The notes under the pieces: model-generated
Database searches by the model: none
The model's input: the letters and a program-made list of their open reading frames with translations, nothing else
What the model was told of the DNA's origin: nothing
Shown: piece by piece, positions 12,901 through 25,500 of the stretch
How the letters are laid out: each line of letters starts with the position of its first letter
Numbering within the stretch: position 1 is the stretch's first letter
From: Brachionus plicatilis
Taxonomy: Eukaryota > Rotifera > Eurotatoria > Ploima > Brachionidae
Direction of reading: 5' to 3'
DNA: 64,000 nt
Assembly (NCBI GenBank): GCA_010279815.1
Contig: QEOQ01000590.1
Coordinates: 384,616 to 448,615, forward strand
Position numbers and translations under genes: made by a program

Positions 12901-15053
12901 ACTTTAAATGGAATAAGCATAACAAATGAAGCAATTAAATGGAAATTAATGCTTCAATTCATTATTTTTATAAACTTAAAATTGTAAAATTATAGTCTGA
13001 ATAAGTCTTTTTGTGTATTCGATTATAATTAAACAAAAATTTCCAAATCTACATGAACCTAAAGTTATTTGAATTAGAATAAATATCTTTATTAATATTA
13101 ATTGAATTTTCATTGAAAAAAAGCTTATGTCTAATAAGTTGGAAAAATATTTTATTACTTGATTATAGTCTTTATTCGAAGTTGATTTTTTTTTTGAAAA
13201 AAATTAGTTTATGCTAATGATTATTGTTAGCCGCAAAAAAGGGGAAAATACACAAGTTTTCATCTATTTAATTTAAACATACATTAAATTATAACAATTA
13301 TCTAAATTGGGTTTTTATAAAAGATATTTTTTAAATGTTTCAACCTTATCTTGTATTGAAAATTTATTTAGCAATTTATTTTTAAACTTTTTGAGAGTGG
13401 TTAAGTTTGCTTAAGGTACGGAAATGCATAATTGACTATTTTATTCTTTTATTAATCTGAAATTTAAACACTGAGAAATATATGAATTTAAAATATTATT
13501 TTGCTGAACTTTTTGTTGTGCCAAATTTAAATTTCTAATGAATGCAAAAAATTTTGTATCAATTAGTCTTTACTAATATTGCTCATTTACTCGAATCGCT
13601 TGAATTTAAATTCATTTACATTGAAAATTTATTCTAGAAGAACTAAGTAGACTTTTTAAACTTATGATTAAAAATTTTGTTATAAAAAAATTTTTTTAGG
13701 ATTCATAAAAATCGATTATAAATTAGCCATCGATGAAATATGGGAATATAATTCTTTTCTCAAAACTAAAATTAACTCATAATTTTGTCAAAGAAAAGTT
13801 TTAAATTTAATCATAAATTTATTCTTTTTTTAATCAACTTTTAAAATAAAAAAATGTAGATAAAAATTCCTTAATATAATAGTTAAATAAATTTACTGAG
13901 TAAATGAACGAGATCTATAAAAAATTTCTCAGCTTAATTCTTATATAATATCCTAATAAAATTTGAAAATTTTACTCGAAAATCGCTTAATTGAAATACA
14001 ATTTTATATTTTAGTTTAAATCGGCTTTTAAAAAAGAAGCCAAAATTAAAAGATATATTACTTTTCAAAATCTTTTACAGCATTTTATTTATATCATACA
14101 TTCACCATTCAACAGCTCTTAAATTTAAGCGAATTTCTTAAATTCGTTTGGTAAAAATGAAACATGTTCTCAATAAAAATCTGATTTTTACCAAAAAGTA
14201 GTGATACTTTAATCTAATCGCATTTTTCAAAATAAATAGAAAAAATTCTTTTCATTTAAATAATTAAAATTTAATTTGATAAAGCATTTTTTAGCTAAAA
14301 AATAAAAAAATTTCATAGTTCATTTAATTGCTATTTTTGATATTTTCTTGAGAGTTTGGTATATTTTAGTCGTTCAAGCAGCGAATTTATTAAAAAAATA
14401 TTCAATTGAATTAAATTTTCACGACCAAAGCATGTTTAAATGGGTCTTTTCAATATTTTTCCATGGTAACAGAACAATTTTTAAAAAGAATTCTTTTAAT
14501 TAATATCTATCTATCAATCAAAGGAGATTTTAAACACTTGATTTATTATTCATTATACAAACTGAATTGAAAAAGAATAGGGAAGAAAATGATCTTTTCA
14601 AATTATTTAATTAGTACAAATCTCGTAAAGTTTTAAAATATATTAGCAAAAATCTAAGGGTAATCATTTAAATTTTTTTATCTTTCTATTTTAAGGATTT
14701 AAAAAAAAAAATTATTGCATCATTAAAATCTTCTACTTTAAAAATCAAGTTCGCTCAATTAAAAAGAATATAAGACATCAATGAAAAATATTAAAAAAAT
14801 ATATTTTAGATGAAAATTTATTTGTTAAAATTCTTAATTTTATATGTCAAATTTAAAAGAATAAACTATATCATCCTGGTCACAAGATTTTGTAAAATCA
14901 ACAAAGTGTAGGGGCGGATTATAGATTTGATTGCTTTCTCTATTATCATCAAGTTTTTTAATACTTTCAATTCCGTTGTTCTGTCCTTTTTTTGTCTCGA
15001 TGCTCAAACTTAAAAAAAATTTTCTAAAATAAAATTTAAAAAAAATCTATCAA
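9950..15053. other. Extremely AT-rich non-coding DNA
   Basis: Above about 10.5 kb the sequence is mostly short A/T words with few G or C, and no frame longer than chance. No repeats, RNA genes or TE proteins recognised. It borders the 3' end of the GABA-B receptor gene. Confidence 0.65.
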
Positions 15054-18000
15054 TTACTTTTGAATATTATTTACAGACACATCATCTTTTGTATCATTAT
15101 CTCTAGAGGTTTTACGCTTAAATTTTGTAAGACTAGGTCTTTTTTCACGAGGTTCGTTTTCAATTTGATTATTTAATTTTTCAATTAATTTTTTTAACTC
15201 AGCATCATCATTGTTGATTATTTTTATACACTTTTGTACCCATTCTGAGCCCATATTATTAGCCTCGGTTAAAAGCAATTCAATTTTGCCATCAATTTGT
15301 TCCAACATGGCTTCTTTGGCTCTGTTGTCCTGAACTAGTTGATTTATTTTGGCATCTAGTTCTTCTGTATTAATATATTTCATTGATCTCTGTCGACAGT
15401 CGGCTGTTTTTCGAAATACTTTTGGTCTCTGCTTTTTTTTGCCTATGGGATCTTTTCTAACTTCAATTATCTATTAAAATTTTAAAAGGATGCTTTGTTA
15501 AAACAAATTTGTGAAAAATTACTTTTGGTATAAAAACTAAACTTAGGGTTATTGTAGTACAAGCAAAAATGAACAAAGTTATTAAAATATAAGCTGAATT
15601 TCTATCATGGACTATGAATGAAATCACAGATCCAGCAGTACACATTATTAAAATATTATACACACTGATTCCAATATATTTTGAGTCGTTTAACGCTGAG
15701 ATGGTTACATGTCTTGTTTCATATGCAAAGAAACATCCGAAAAGCTTATTTAAAAAGAAAAATTTTAAATTAATTAATCTTTTTTCCGTAATATGATGAA
15801 AACCAGAATTTTTACTGAAACAAATTCGGATAATTTTTTAGATCCATGCTAATTCAAAATTAAATATATTTTTTTCAAATTTATTAACTGTAAATAAAAA
15901 AAAGTACTCATGAAAAGCCAAAATTGAAAAATAAATTCTTTTTAGCTAAATTTACGATTTTTTTCAATTTTTTAAATGAATACATAATTCTTTACAATTT
16001 ACTCAATTATGTTAGTTTTAGTTTTAAGCAATATCGTGGATAAAAAAATTTTGAAAACATGCTATAAAGATTGAAAAGAATTTCTCATAAATGACAAGTT
16101 TTACAAATATTTTTGTCGCATTAAATAACTGCGCAAAATATACAAAATAATTCAAATATTTGTAAAGAATTTTTGTAAAAATTTTGTCATTTTAAGAAAA
16201 AATCTCTACTTACTATAAGCAAGCTTTTGTAAGAAAATAAACCAGCCAACCATATCTTCATATGATTACTTTCGCAAACTCGTGTATCGACAAAAACCAT
16301 TTTTTCGCCGTCACGTGTAACATCGGAAGGCTTGTTAACAAGGTGCAATGGATCTATTATTTGCCAAACAAGTAGTAGTAATACCTCAATAATTAGCAAA
16401 AAAATCACCAAGCCAAACAATTTATAATCTTTGATTACCTTAAATGACACAAAAAATAGATTTTAATTATAAATTAAAAATTTACTTTTTTGCTAAATTT
16501 TGAATTTGTCAAGATGGCATGGACTCTATAAGTTTTACTAAACATTGCCCCAAATGCCAAAGTAAATCCAATTGTAAGTAGCCAAACTTTAATCTGATTA
16601 GAAAAATTAGAACCATTACTTAATAAAAATTGATATTTATATTTTACCACACATATATATTTGAAGAAAATTTTTAGCAAAGCTTCGTGTTCATTTAGGA
16701 AAAATATGCTAGTGTACGACATAAATGAGCCAAAAATTATCAAATTATTTAAGTTCGGACTTGACATTTTAATAAATCTTAAAAAAAAAATATTATACTT
16801 ATTTAAAAGATTAAAAAAAAATGTTTATTTTTTTACAAATTAAAGAATTTGAATTTTACCTATGATTTCTAAATTTTACATTGAAAACTAGAAAACAAAT
16901 GGCCAAAACAATTCCAGAACTTGCTAGAATAGCCGCAATAATTAGCATACTTTTTGGTATTTTGTGTAAAATATTAACTTTGATCGTTTGATCTTTAGGC
17001 GGATTTTTTCCGTGCCACATTATTTTATTAATTTCAATAAATTTGTTCTTATTTTGATCATGAACCATTATCAATAACTCTTTAAGTTCGTATACAATAT
17101 CATTTTCAGAGATATATTTTTTTCTTACTTAAAATAATTGTTAAAATCATTTTAATTGATTATTTTATTTTTATTCTACCAATAAATTGTTCAAGCTTTA
17201 TCTGACCGATCCTTTTCGCATTTTTAAATGATACGAGACCCTTTAAAATAAATAGTAAAAATTTTATTATTTAAAAAATTTTCTTTTTATTTGTCTTACG
17301 GTGACTCCTTTAAATTCAATCATATCAATAGCTTGATTCAAATCTTGAAACCAGTTTGTGCTGCGAACAAAATCTTGTGTTCCACAATCTAATTTTTTTG
17401 CTTCTAACAAATGATTAAATACTTTGAATATTGTCAAAAGTCCGTCAAATGCATAGCCATGAAAATAAGGATTAGGGCATTTATTTTTTTTGTAATCTAT
17501 TTTTTCTTTTTTTTCCAAGTACTTCGACATATACGACCCAACTATCAAATCATATTCCCTATCAATTATATCCACCAAAAAATTTTTTTTTTTATGCGTA
17601 TTGTTCAGGACAAATTCGTAGGAATATTCCACAATTTTTGTAAAAAGTGTGCCATTCAAAGCAACTAAAAGTTCTTCATAACTACATTCACTATCATTTT
17701 TATAACTTCCCATAATATTCTCTTTCTCATATGAGCCTAAAATAATCCATTGATAGTTGGTTCCATACATCCTATATTTATAAATTTGACAAAAAAGCTT
17801 GATGCTGGTAGCTGGATCGAAGATCCCAATTAAAATTTTTATATCGTTTTGTATAAAATCATTCAAAATGGATTCATAGTGTCCTTTTGTCTGGTTTTCC
17901 ATGATGCTCCTAGTCACAACACTAATAGATTTATCCATATCTCGTATTAATGAATTATGTGCCTATTTATAAAAAACATTTAAAAAAAAAATTATAAAAA

Positions 18001-18694
18001 TCAAAAAATTTACAAGATTATATTTAGCTTTTGCCAAAAAAATAGTTCCGACTCGAGTCCAATTATAAGTTTTAATCAAGTGTAGTCTCATTAAATTATG
18101 CTGTTCTTCTCCTGGAACCATACTGTAAAATCCATTGTATTTGGCCTGGTCGAAAAATGTTGGATCTGTTTCAGTATAGGATAGCTACAATTAAAGATAA
18201 ATTAAATTAATTTTTTTTAAAATTTTTTCAAATTTTTTCAATTTACTAGAGTTAGATTAAAAAATTGCACTGATTCTGCTATCGGCTTGATTGTTGAGTC
18301 ACATGAACCGATAAAGACTAACAAAGTTCTTTTGAAATCTTTAATCAATTCAAAAAATGAATTTGTACCATATGACACATCACACTTATTAATTTGTTTT
18401 AAAATTGAATTTTGTTTTTTTAAATTTTACTTTAGTATTTGAAGGTTTGAGATCAAAATGGCAATTGTGCACATTTAAGAACAATTCATTTAGCGCATTG
18501 CCTGCAAAATTAATTGCTCTAGAGATCGATGATTCAAAAATTGATGAGGTTTGATTGGAATTGAATGAATGGTAATCGGATTCTGGAAATAAATTTCCAA
18601 CTTTGTAGACAATGTGGGCTTGACCACTTTTTATTAAACAACAGTATGAAAATAATAAAAGACCGCATTGATAACAAAATGGAACACTTTTCAT
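15054..18694 (-). CDS. GABBR1-like: GABA-B receptor-like class C GPCR (subunit 1 type), 11 exons
   Basis: Class C G-protein-coupled receptor of the plasma membrane; the family senses GABA and signals through Gi/o. Exons by splice sites and frame: 18694-18431, 18384-18247, 18184-18014, 17962-17300, 17240-17180, 17127-16860, 16777-16648, 16593-16486, 16438-16214, 15744-15523, 15470-15054 (2667 nt, 888 aa). Residues 1-26 look like a signal peptide. About 30-480 form the Venus-flytrap domain, with no cysteine-rich domain after it, as in GABA-B receptors. Seven membrane segments span about 490-750. Diagnostic stretches are SPNLNNL before TM2, WQIIDPLH after TM4 and NDSKYIGISVYN at TM6; the last is typical of subunit 1 rather than 2. 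The tail (about 780-860) is a heptad-like coiled coil, as used for heterodimerisation. Introns are 46-82 nt except one of 469. Many GABA-contact positions differ (see findings), so ligand and partner are uncertain. Confidence 0.9.
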
Positions 18695-21600
18695 AATTGG
18701 TTAAGTTTTATCTAATTTTATTTTAAGAGATTAAATTAGTTTTTTATTGCTTAATGCGTGCCTTGGGAACTAGATTTATTTTTGTTAATAACAGTTGAGT
18801 AATCAGTCGAATAAGATTCCTAGCAGTTTTTTTTAGCAAGGGAATATTTTGTTCCATTTGATAATAATTAATTAAAAGATTGGGAATTTAACATTGAGAA
18901 AAAATCGATTTTTCTTTCCTTCTGATGCTATTATGCAAGAGAAAGAAAAATCTCTATATTTTTCTTCCAGAAACATATTGTTATCAAATGTTTTTGTACT
19001 GAAATTTAAAAAGAGAGAATTAATCGATTCAGAATTAATATGAGACATTAAGGTCTATTCGGTATTGGTAATTATAAGAAGCTATATTTAGAAAATCAAT
19101 TTTACAAATCAAGAACAAAATTGTTTTTGATCATTAATTGAACAAGTTATAACTATTTTTTGATCGATGATTATTTACATAAGTAGAAAAAATGTTTTAT
19201 GATAATTGATTAAAACTTGATTAAACAATTTGATAAATGTTAAAAAAATTCTTTTGAGATTTAAGTGCAAAAAATTTTGAGAATGTCTTTTCTATAAATT
19301 TTATTTTATCTAAAATAACTAATGATTGCTAAAGATTAATAAAATTAAAGTAAAAATTTCTCATATCGATAAAATTTTAAATTAGCATTTTAATTCTCAA
19401 CTCTTTTATTGCTTTAAAGAACCTGAATTAAAAAAATCGATTTAAAATTCAAAGAAGTTTAATACAATTACATTTATAAAGCTTAGTTTAAAATTTATTT
19501 TTTTAAATCATAATTTTAGAGAGAATTCTTGTCTGCTTGGACTGTTAATCTAACTTATTTTTCAGCTTTTTAAGAGTCATATTTATAAACTTGAAATTCT
19601 TTAAAATTTTTTTTAAATATTAGAATTAATGATTGCTGAACAAAATAAAATAATTTTGACTAAAATAATTCGAAAAATTGCTTTATCGATAAATTAGGTT
19701 TTCCAAATTTGGGGTTATTTTTAAAGATTTTAGACAATCATCAAAATATGAATTTTAACAGATAATTTGATATATGAAAGGATAAATAATCCGTCCAGAA
19801 ATATAGAGATTTAAAATCTAAAAATACCAGGAAAACATTGAAAATTTTGAAAAAAAAAGAATTTTCCAATTAAGGTTCGATTTGACGAATTTTGATTTTA
19901 AAAAATTAAATTTAATATTTTCAAAATTAAAAAAATATTAATAATTTTGAATTAGACTCAGTATTCGTGAAACATCTTATTAATTTGTTTTATATTTTTA
20001 AGTTTTTTTAAAAGACGGAAAAATGCAAATTGTACTTGAATTTTACTTTGTCGTTAATTTTTAGAAATTTAAATCAAAGTCATAATTATTTAGGTGACAA
20101 AACCAGTTTAAATATCAAAACTTAGCCTATTTTTAAATTAAAAATGTGCGATCATTCTCAAAACTGATTTAAATAACTCCCTGTGACTTGATTTTCAATA
20201 AATAAAACATACGATATATTTAGAGTATAAGATATATAAAATGAAAAAATCCAGAATTAAAGAACAATATTCGAGCCTTAATATCTATAAATTGGATACT
20301 TAGAACATTTTTAGAATTGTTTTTATTTTTATAAGATCAAACACTTTTCAGATCAGAATTAATTAACTGAAATAAACAGAAAAAATCAAATATCATATGA
20401 TTTTTATATTTTAATTAAGTAAAGATATTTGAAAAAATTTCAATTAATTTCGCTGGAATTTATTTATTCTTTGGCAATTTCAATCTGATTAAGAAAATAG
20501 TTGAATTTCGTGATTTAACTTATATTAAAATCTAATTTTTAATTCAAATTCTAAATTATTGATTTGCTAGCTTATTTTACTTTGTAAGTCCAAATGAATT
20601 CTTAATTTATTTTTTAAAAGCTTTTAAAGATGAAAATTACTTTTATTATTGTTTAACTGATTAAACTTTTATTCAAATTCATATTCAAAGAAATATTTTC
20701 ATAATAAATATTAATTATGCTTTTAAATAATTAAAAATAAATTATCACACAGATTTTGGGTGATTTAAGGTTTTTTTTTTCTCTTTATAATAGACAACCT
20801 AATAAAAATATTTGATATCATTTTTTTTTATCATATAAAATTCTTCTTCCAAATATAGTAAATTAGAATTGAAGTAATTTTAAAAATGTAATGTTTAAGA
20901 TAAAAAGTATTATTTGAACAAATCAAAACTTTTTTTTGTTTTTGCTTTTTATGGAACAAAAATGCTAGTCACATTTTTTCTGCAAAATAAATTTGATACT
21001 TGATATTGAGATGAAATAACTTTATTAATTTTGGTATTTTATTTTGGTCTAATTAATTTTTTCACAGTAATCACTTGAGTTTTCTTTTTTTAAATCTTAA
21101 TCAAATAATTCAAGCATAAATAAAAATATCTGAATTATAATAAATAAAATATATCTACAGTTAAAATCAATTTTTAGAATTTGAATAACCAAGATTTGGA
21201 ATGTTTTGAATATTTTTTTAATTAGCTTTTTTTTATTTTTATTTTAAAAATAATCTTTGAAGGTTGTATTTTAAAATGTTAAAAATTTGAAAGAATTGAA
21301 AAAACCTATTATTAAAAAATGATGATTTGATATGATTTTATTCAAATTGTATGATAATCTGTTGAATTCAAGTATAAATTTCATGATTCTATTCTTTTCA
21401 AATTAACCTAAATTCAGAGTAGAAATAAATTTAAACAAAATAAAAGTTGGTAAACTTCTAGGAATCTGTTTATCTCATTATTAAACTAAAAAAATTCGTA
21501 AAAATAATGTTTGATTTTTTTAAAATAGGCTAATACTGCATTTTTGGCTTTAACTTAAAAGTTAAATCCTTTCGAAAATTACATTTTTTTTAAAGTCACA

Positions 21601-22579
21601 TCAAAAATTATGCTAAGGCGAATAAAAGAATAATAAATAATTAAAGCTGAAAAACATTTAGTTTTTTAATTAACTGAATAGAAATATTTTTATTAAAATT
21701 TTATGAATTAATATCAAAGCTTTTCACTATCAAATTCTAGTAATTGTTTTTTAACAAAATTTTTTAGTTCCTGTGTATATTTCTTATCTAAAATCGATAA
21801 AATTTGGTATGATTTACCTATAAAGTAATTTTTATGATATAGAAAAGTTATCAGATTGTGATTAAATGTTTAGCTCTCGAATTGATAAAATAATTTTCAG
21901 AGTTAACTAAACAATAATTTTATCTAAATTTTTTTTTTCATTTATTTATCGAGAGTACTGTTTGATAAAGATATTTTCAAATAAAATCATTTACAAGTGA
22001 GTTCTTTTGAAACAACCAAAATATTTTTGTTATCCAAAATAAAAATTTTTATCTAGTTATTGAGAAATTAGGGTATTTTTGGTAAAAAAAATCACACAAA
22101 TTCATTTAGTATGATTTCAATCTAATTAAAAGCGCAACAAAAATTTTCTTCTGAACATTATAATATTTCTTGCCTACAAATAGTTAAATAGCTTTGTTTT
22201 ATATTTAATTTCAAAACCAAATGAATTGGATGGGCAACAGAAAAAAATCAATTTTTCTAGATTAAATCTAATTTTAAATTATTATTGAAAATGAATTAGT
22301 GTACAATTGAATCTAACAATGCTGCCGATTTTTTTCTCAATATGAAAAATGAGAAAATTTTTAAATTATGCACAACTTAATTTCGTTTTTATTTTTTCAA
22401 ATTTTCTTCATAAATTTTGTTCTCTTTCTCACCAAGTCCAAATCGTTTGGAGGCACAATTTAATAATTTATTTATTTATTTAGATTTTTGCGTACAGAAA
22501 TGAAAAAAAGAATCTGACTAAACAGAATGAAGGAAAAAAGTGTACTCAACAAGTTTTCACATCAATTAAGACTTTTGTT
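18695..22579. other. Intergenic region between divergent GABBR1-like and ABCA genes
   Basis: The two genes are transcribed away from each other, so both promoters must lie in this 3.9-kb AT-rich stretch. I see no specific promoter element. A TTTA tetranucleotide run lies at about 22461-22481, just before the ABCA start. Confidence 0.6.
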
Positions 22580-25500
22580 ATGGAAAAACTTCATTACCAA
22601 AAAACGAAGATTAGTAATTTAATTTTGTTAAACTCTGCCAACAATTTTTATAAATTTGTCAAAAAGGCAGTTTTCATATTTGAACTTACAGTACCATTGG
22701 TGCTTTTCTTAATTATGTTCGCCATCCGAACTAACCAAAAAGCCAAACCAATAGACACAGGTAAAAAAATTATATTAATAAAATAACTTGGTGTTTTATT
22801 TGATTTACTTTAGTTTATTTTGAGGCATGGCCCCTGCCTAGTGCTGGTTTTATACCTCTAATGCAAAGTTTTTGCCGTCCAGAAAATGGAATTCGAAATG
22901 ATAATGGTTTTATTGAATACCCAAACTCAACGTAAGCCTTTTCATTATTCTAAAAAACTAATAAGGTCCTTTTTCTCATTTTGGTAAATAAAAATTATTT
23001 ATAATAAAAAATTCTAGAAAAACGATTGACTGAATTTTCAAAATGGTTTTTTAAAACTTTCTGTAATGAGAAGTATAAATTTAAAATAAAAAATAAATAA
23101 GAAAATTTAATATCAACTGGAATCGTTCAAATGAATTAGCTTTTCAGAAGTTCGATGATTTTTCAGATTTTATCATATGAATAAAATCTTGACTCATATG
23201 ATAATTTTTAATTAAAATTTCTCCAATTTCGAATTCGCTTATTTCTTCTTAGACCTGCTTCTAAAAATATAATTTGTGTCGAGCTAAAGCTCCTTCTGAT
23301 TAAAAGTAAAAATCAATAAAAAAAATAAAATCAAAAATATTTTAAGTAAAAGTAACATAATTTAAAATAGAAAATTAAAAAATTAAATAGATCAATTGAA
23401 ATGATGCTTCATGTTTAAGCAGTGAACGCTTCAAGAAAGAAAGAAGAAAAAGTAAGGTAGCAATCGCACAATCGGGTTGTGTATTCTTTATACCTTAATC
23501 CAAATCCGCTTTGTATTCCAGAAAATTTATAACTTTCTATAATTTCATTTATAATCAACAGACTTGTGGTCAAAAATAAGTAAACTTCAAAAATTCAAGT
23601 TAATTATTTGAAAAAATTTGATAGCTAAAAGTTATAATTTTGTAATTTAATTTAAGTTGAGCAATTCAAACACTTTTTAATTATATCATCATTCCAAGGG
23701 GTAGACCAAATAGGTAGTCGGTATTTGATTATATTACTTTAGATTTTTTAGATTTGAATTAAAAATTTTAGATTTTTTTTGATTTCATAATTTTTAGAAA
23801 TAACATTTTTTTCGATCTTTAAAAATAATAAATGGAGAGATGACTTTATAGCAAAGGACAAAAACGGTGATAAAACAAACATTTAAAAATATATCATCTT
23901 TATAAAAAAGCTCAAAATTTTACTTTAATAGAACGATGCTCAAAAAAAGAATTTTCCAGGTTGTGATAATAAAACCTCTCATAATAATAAAGAATTGACA
24001 CCATTTTTTATTAAAATCAGTTTTCATCTTATAATAGATTTTGATAAAAACTGACAATCGTTTTTGTTTAGAAATTTAATTTTTTTAATAAGTTTTTTGA
24101 ATTATTTTAGCCTAAATATAAAATTTAATTTAATTTTTAAATTTAAGTGCAAGAATGATGCTCTCCAAATTAGACTTAATACTCAAGTCAAATTATTCAA
24201 GCAATCGATTCGAAGGAGACGAGATTTTAAAGAAAAATTCTGATAAATCTCAATCAAACTTGGAAGACAAAAATAAAATTTTCCATTTTTCCGATGACAA
24301 CACATATCAATGGCTTGGCAAATTATCCCATGAGTATTTTAACAAATTTTTGCTCAACAATTACACACAGTTAAATCCAAAGTTTATTTCCAATCTTGAA
24401 CAAGCTCTAGAAGACCTGAGCCAACTGAGCACCTACTTTCCGAGCGGTCTGTGCAAGTCAAAAAATCCCCAGGAAATAATTGAAGAAGGAAAACGGATCA
24501 AGAATCAGCACAGACCCGAAAGTCTTTTGAACATAAATTCGATACCAAACGACCAGCAATTAAAAGACTCGTTCAACAAAAACCGCGGATTCGGCGCTTT
24601 GTGGTTCGCCATGCAGGACACATTTTGCGGTCCCACCGAACAAAAGCCCAACCACACAGACTCTAATTTTGACTCTCTAAACCTTTCATTCGAACAGACC
24701 CGAACCCTTAGCCTTCTTTTTCACGTAATCTACAACAATCCGGTAATTCTGTACTCGCCAAACTCAAGCTTAATAAGTGACAGCTTGATCAGAAAATCAA
24801 ACCAAACATTTGAGCTTATTGACAGAATTAACAAATTTTGTCGAGATTGGCTAAACGACAGCCCAAATCTGAGACTTATCATCCACAATGAAACATTCAA
24901 CCACTCGGCAACAATTTATTTCAAGTCAAAAAACAAAAGCTTGGAAACTTTGCTTGACCAAATCGAAAGAATAGACTCGGCAGCTTGTTCTTGGCTCTCG
25001 CTGATCGCAGGCGTCAACCTGAACATATTCAAAGGCTTCAATGACGAACAAGACTTGGTCGATTATTTTCTCAACCAGGCTTATTTTGACAATGTGACAG
25101 TAATTGCCAGTCTGGTATTTGATGTGAAAAATACATCGACCAAATTGCAGCCCCATGTAAAATACAAAATCAGACAAAATGCGTCCTTTACATACACGAC
25201 CAAAAAAGTGCGCGAACGCTACTGGTACCCGTCGCCACGTGATTGGGACTATTACTACTACCTTTTTGGTTTTGTGTGGCTTCAAGACCTGATCGACAGA
25301 GCCATTGTAGACTACCATTCAAACAGAAGTGTTTTAGAACCGGGCTCTTTCCTAAACCAAATGCCATATCCATGCTACATGATTGACAATTTTCTACAAA
25401 TGATCCAGCATGTCATGCCATTGTGTTTGGCCATATCGTTTGTGTACACCGTGTCCATGCTCACACAAACAATAGTCTACGAAAAAGAAATGCGACTCAG

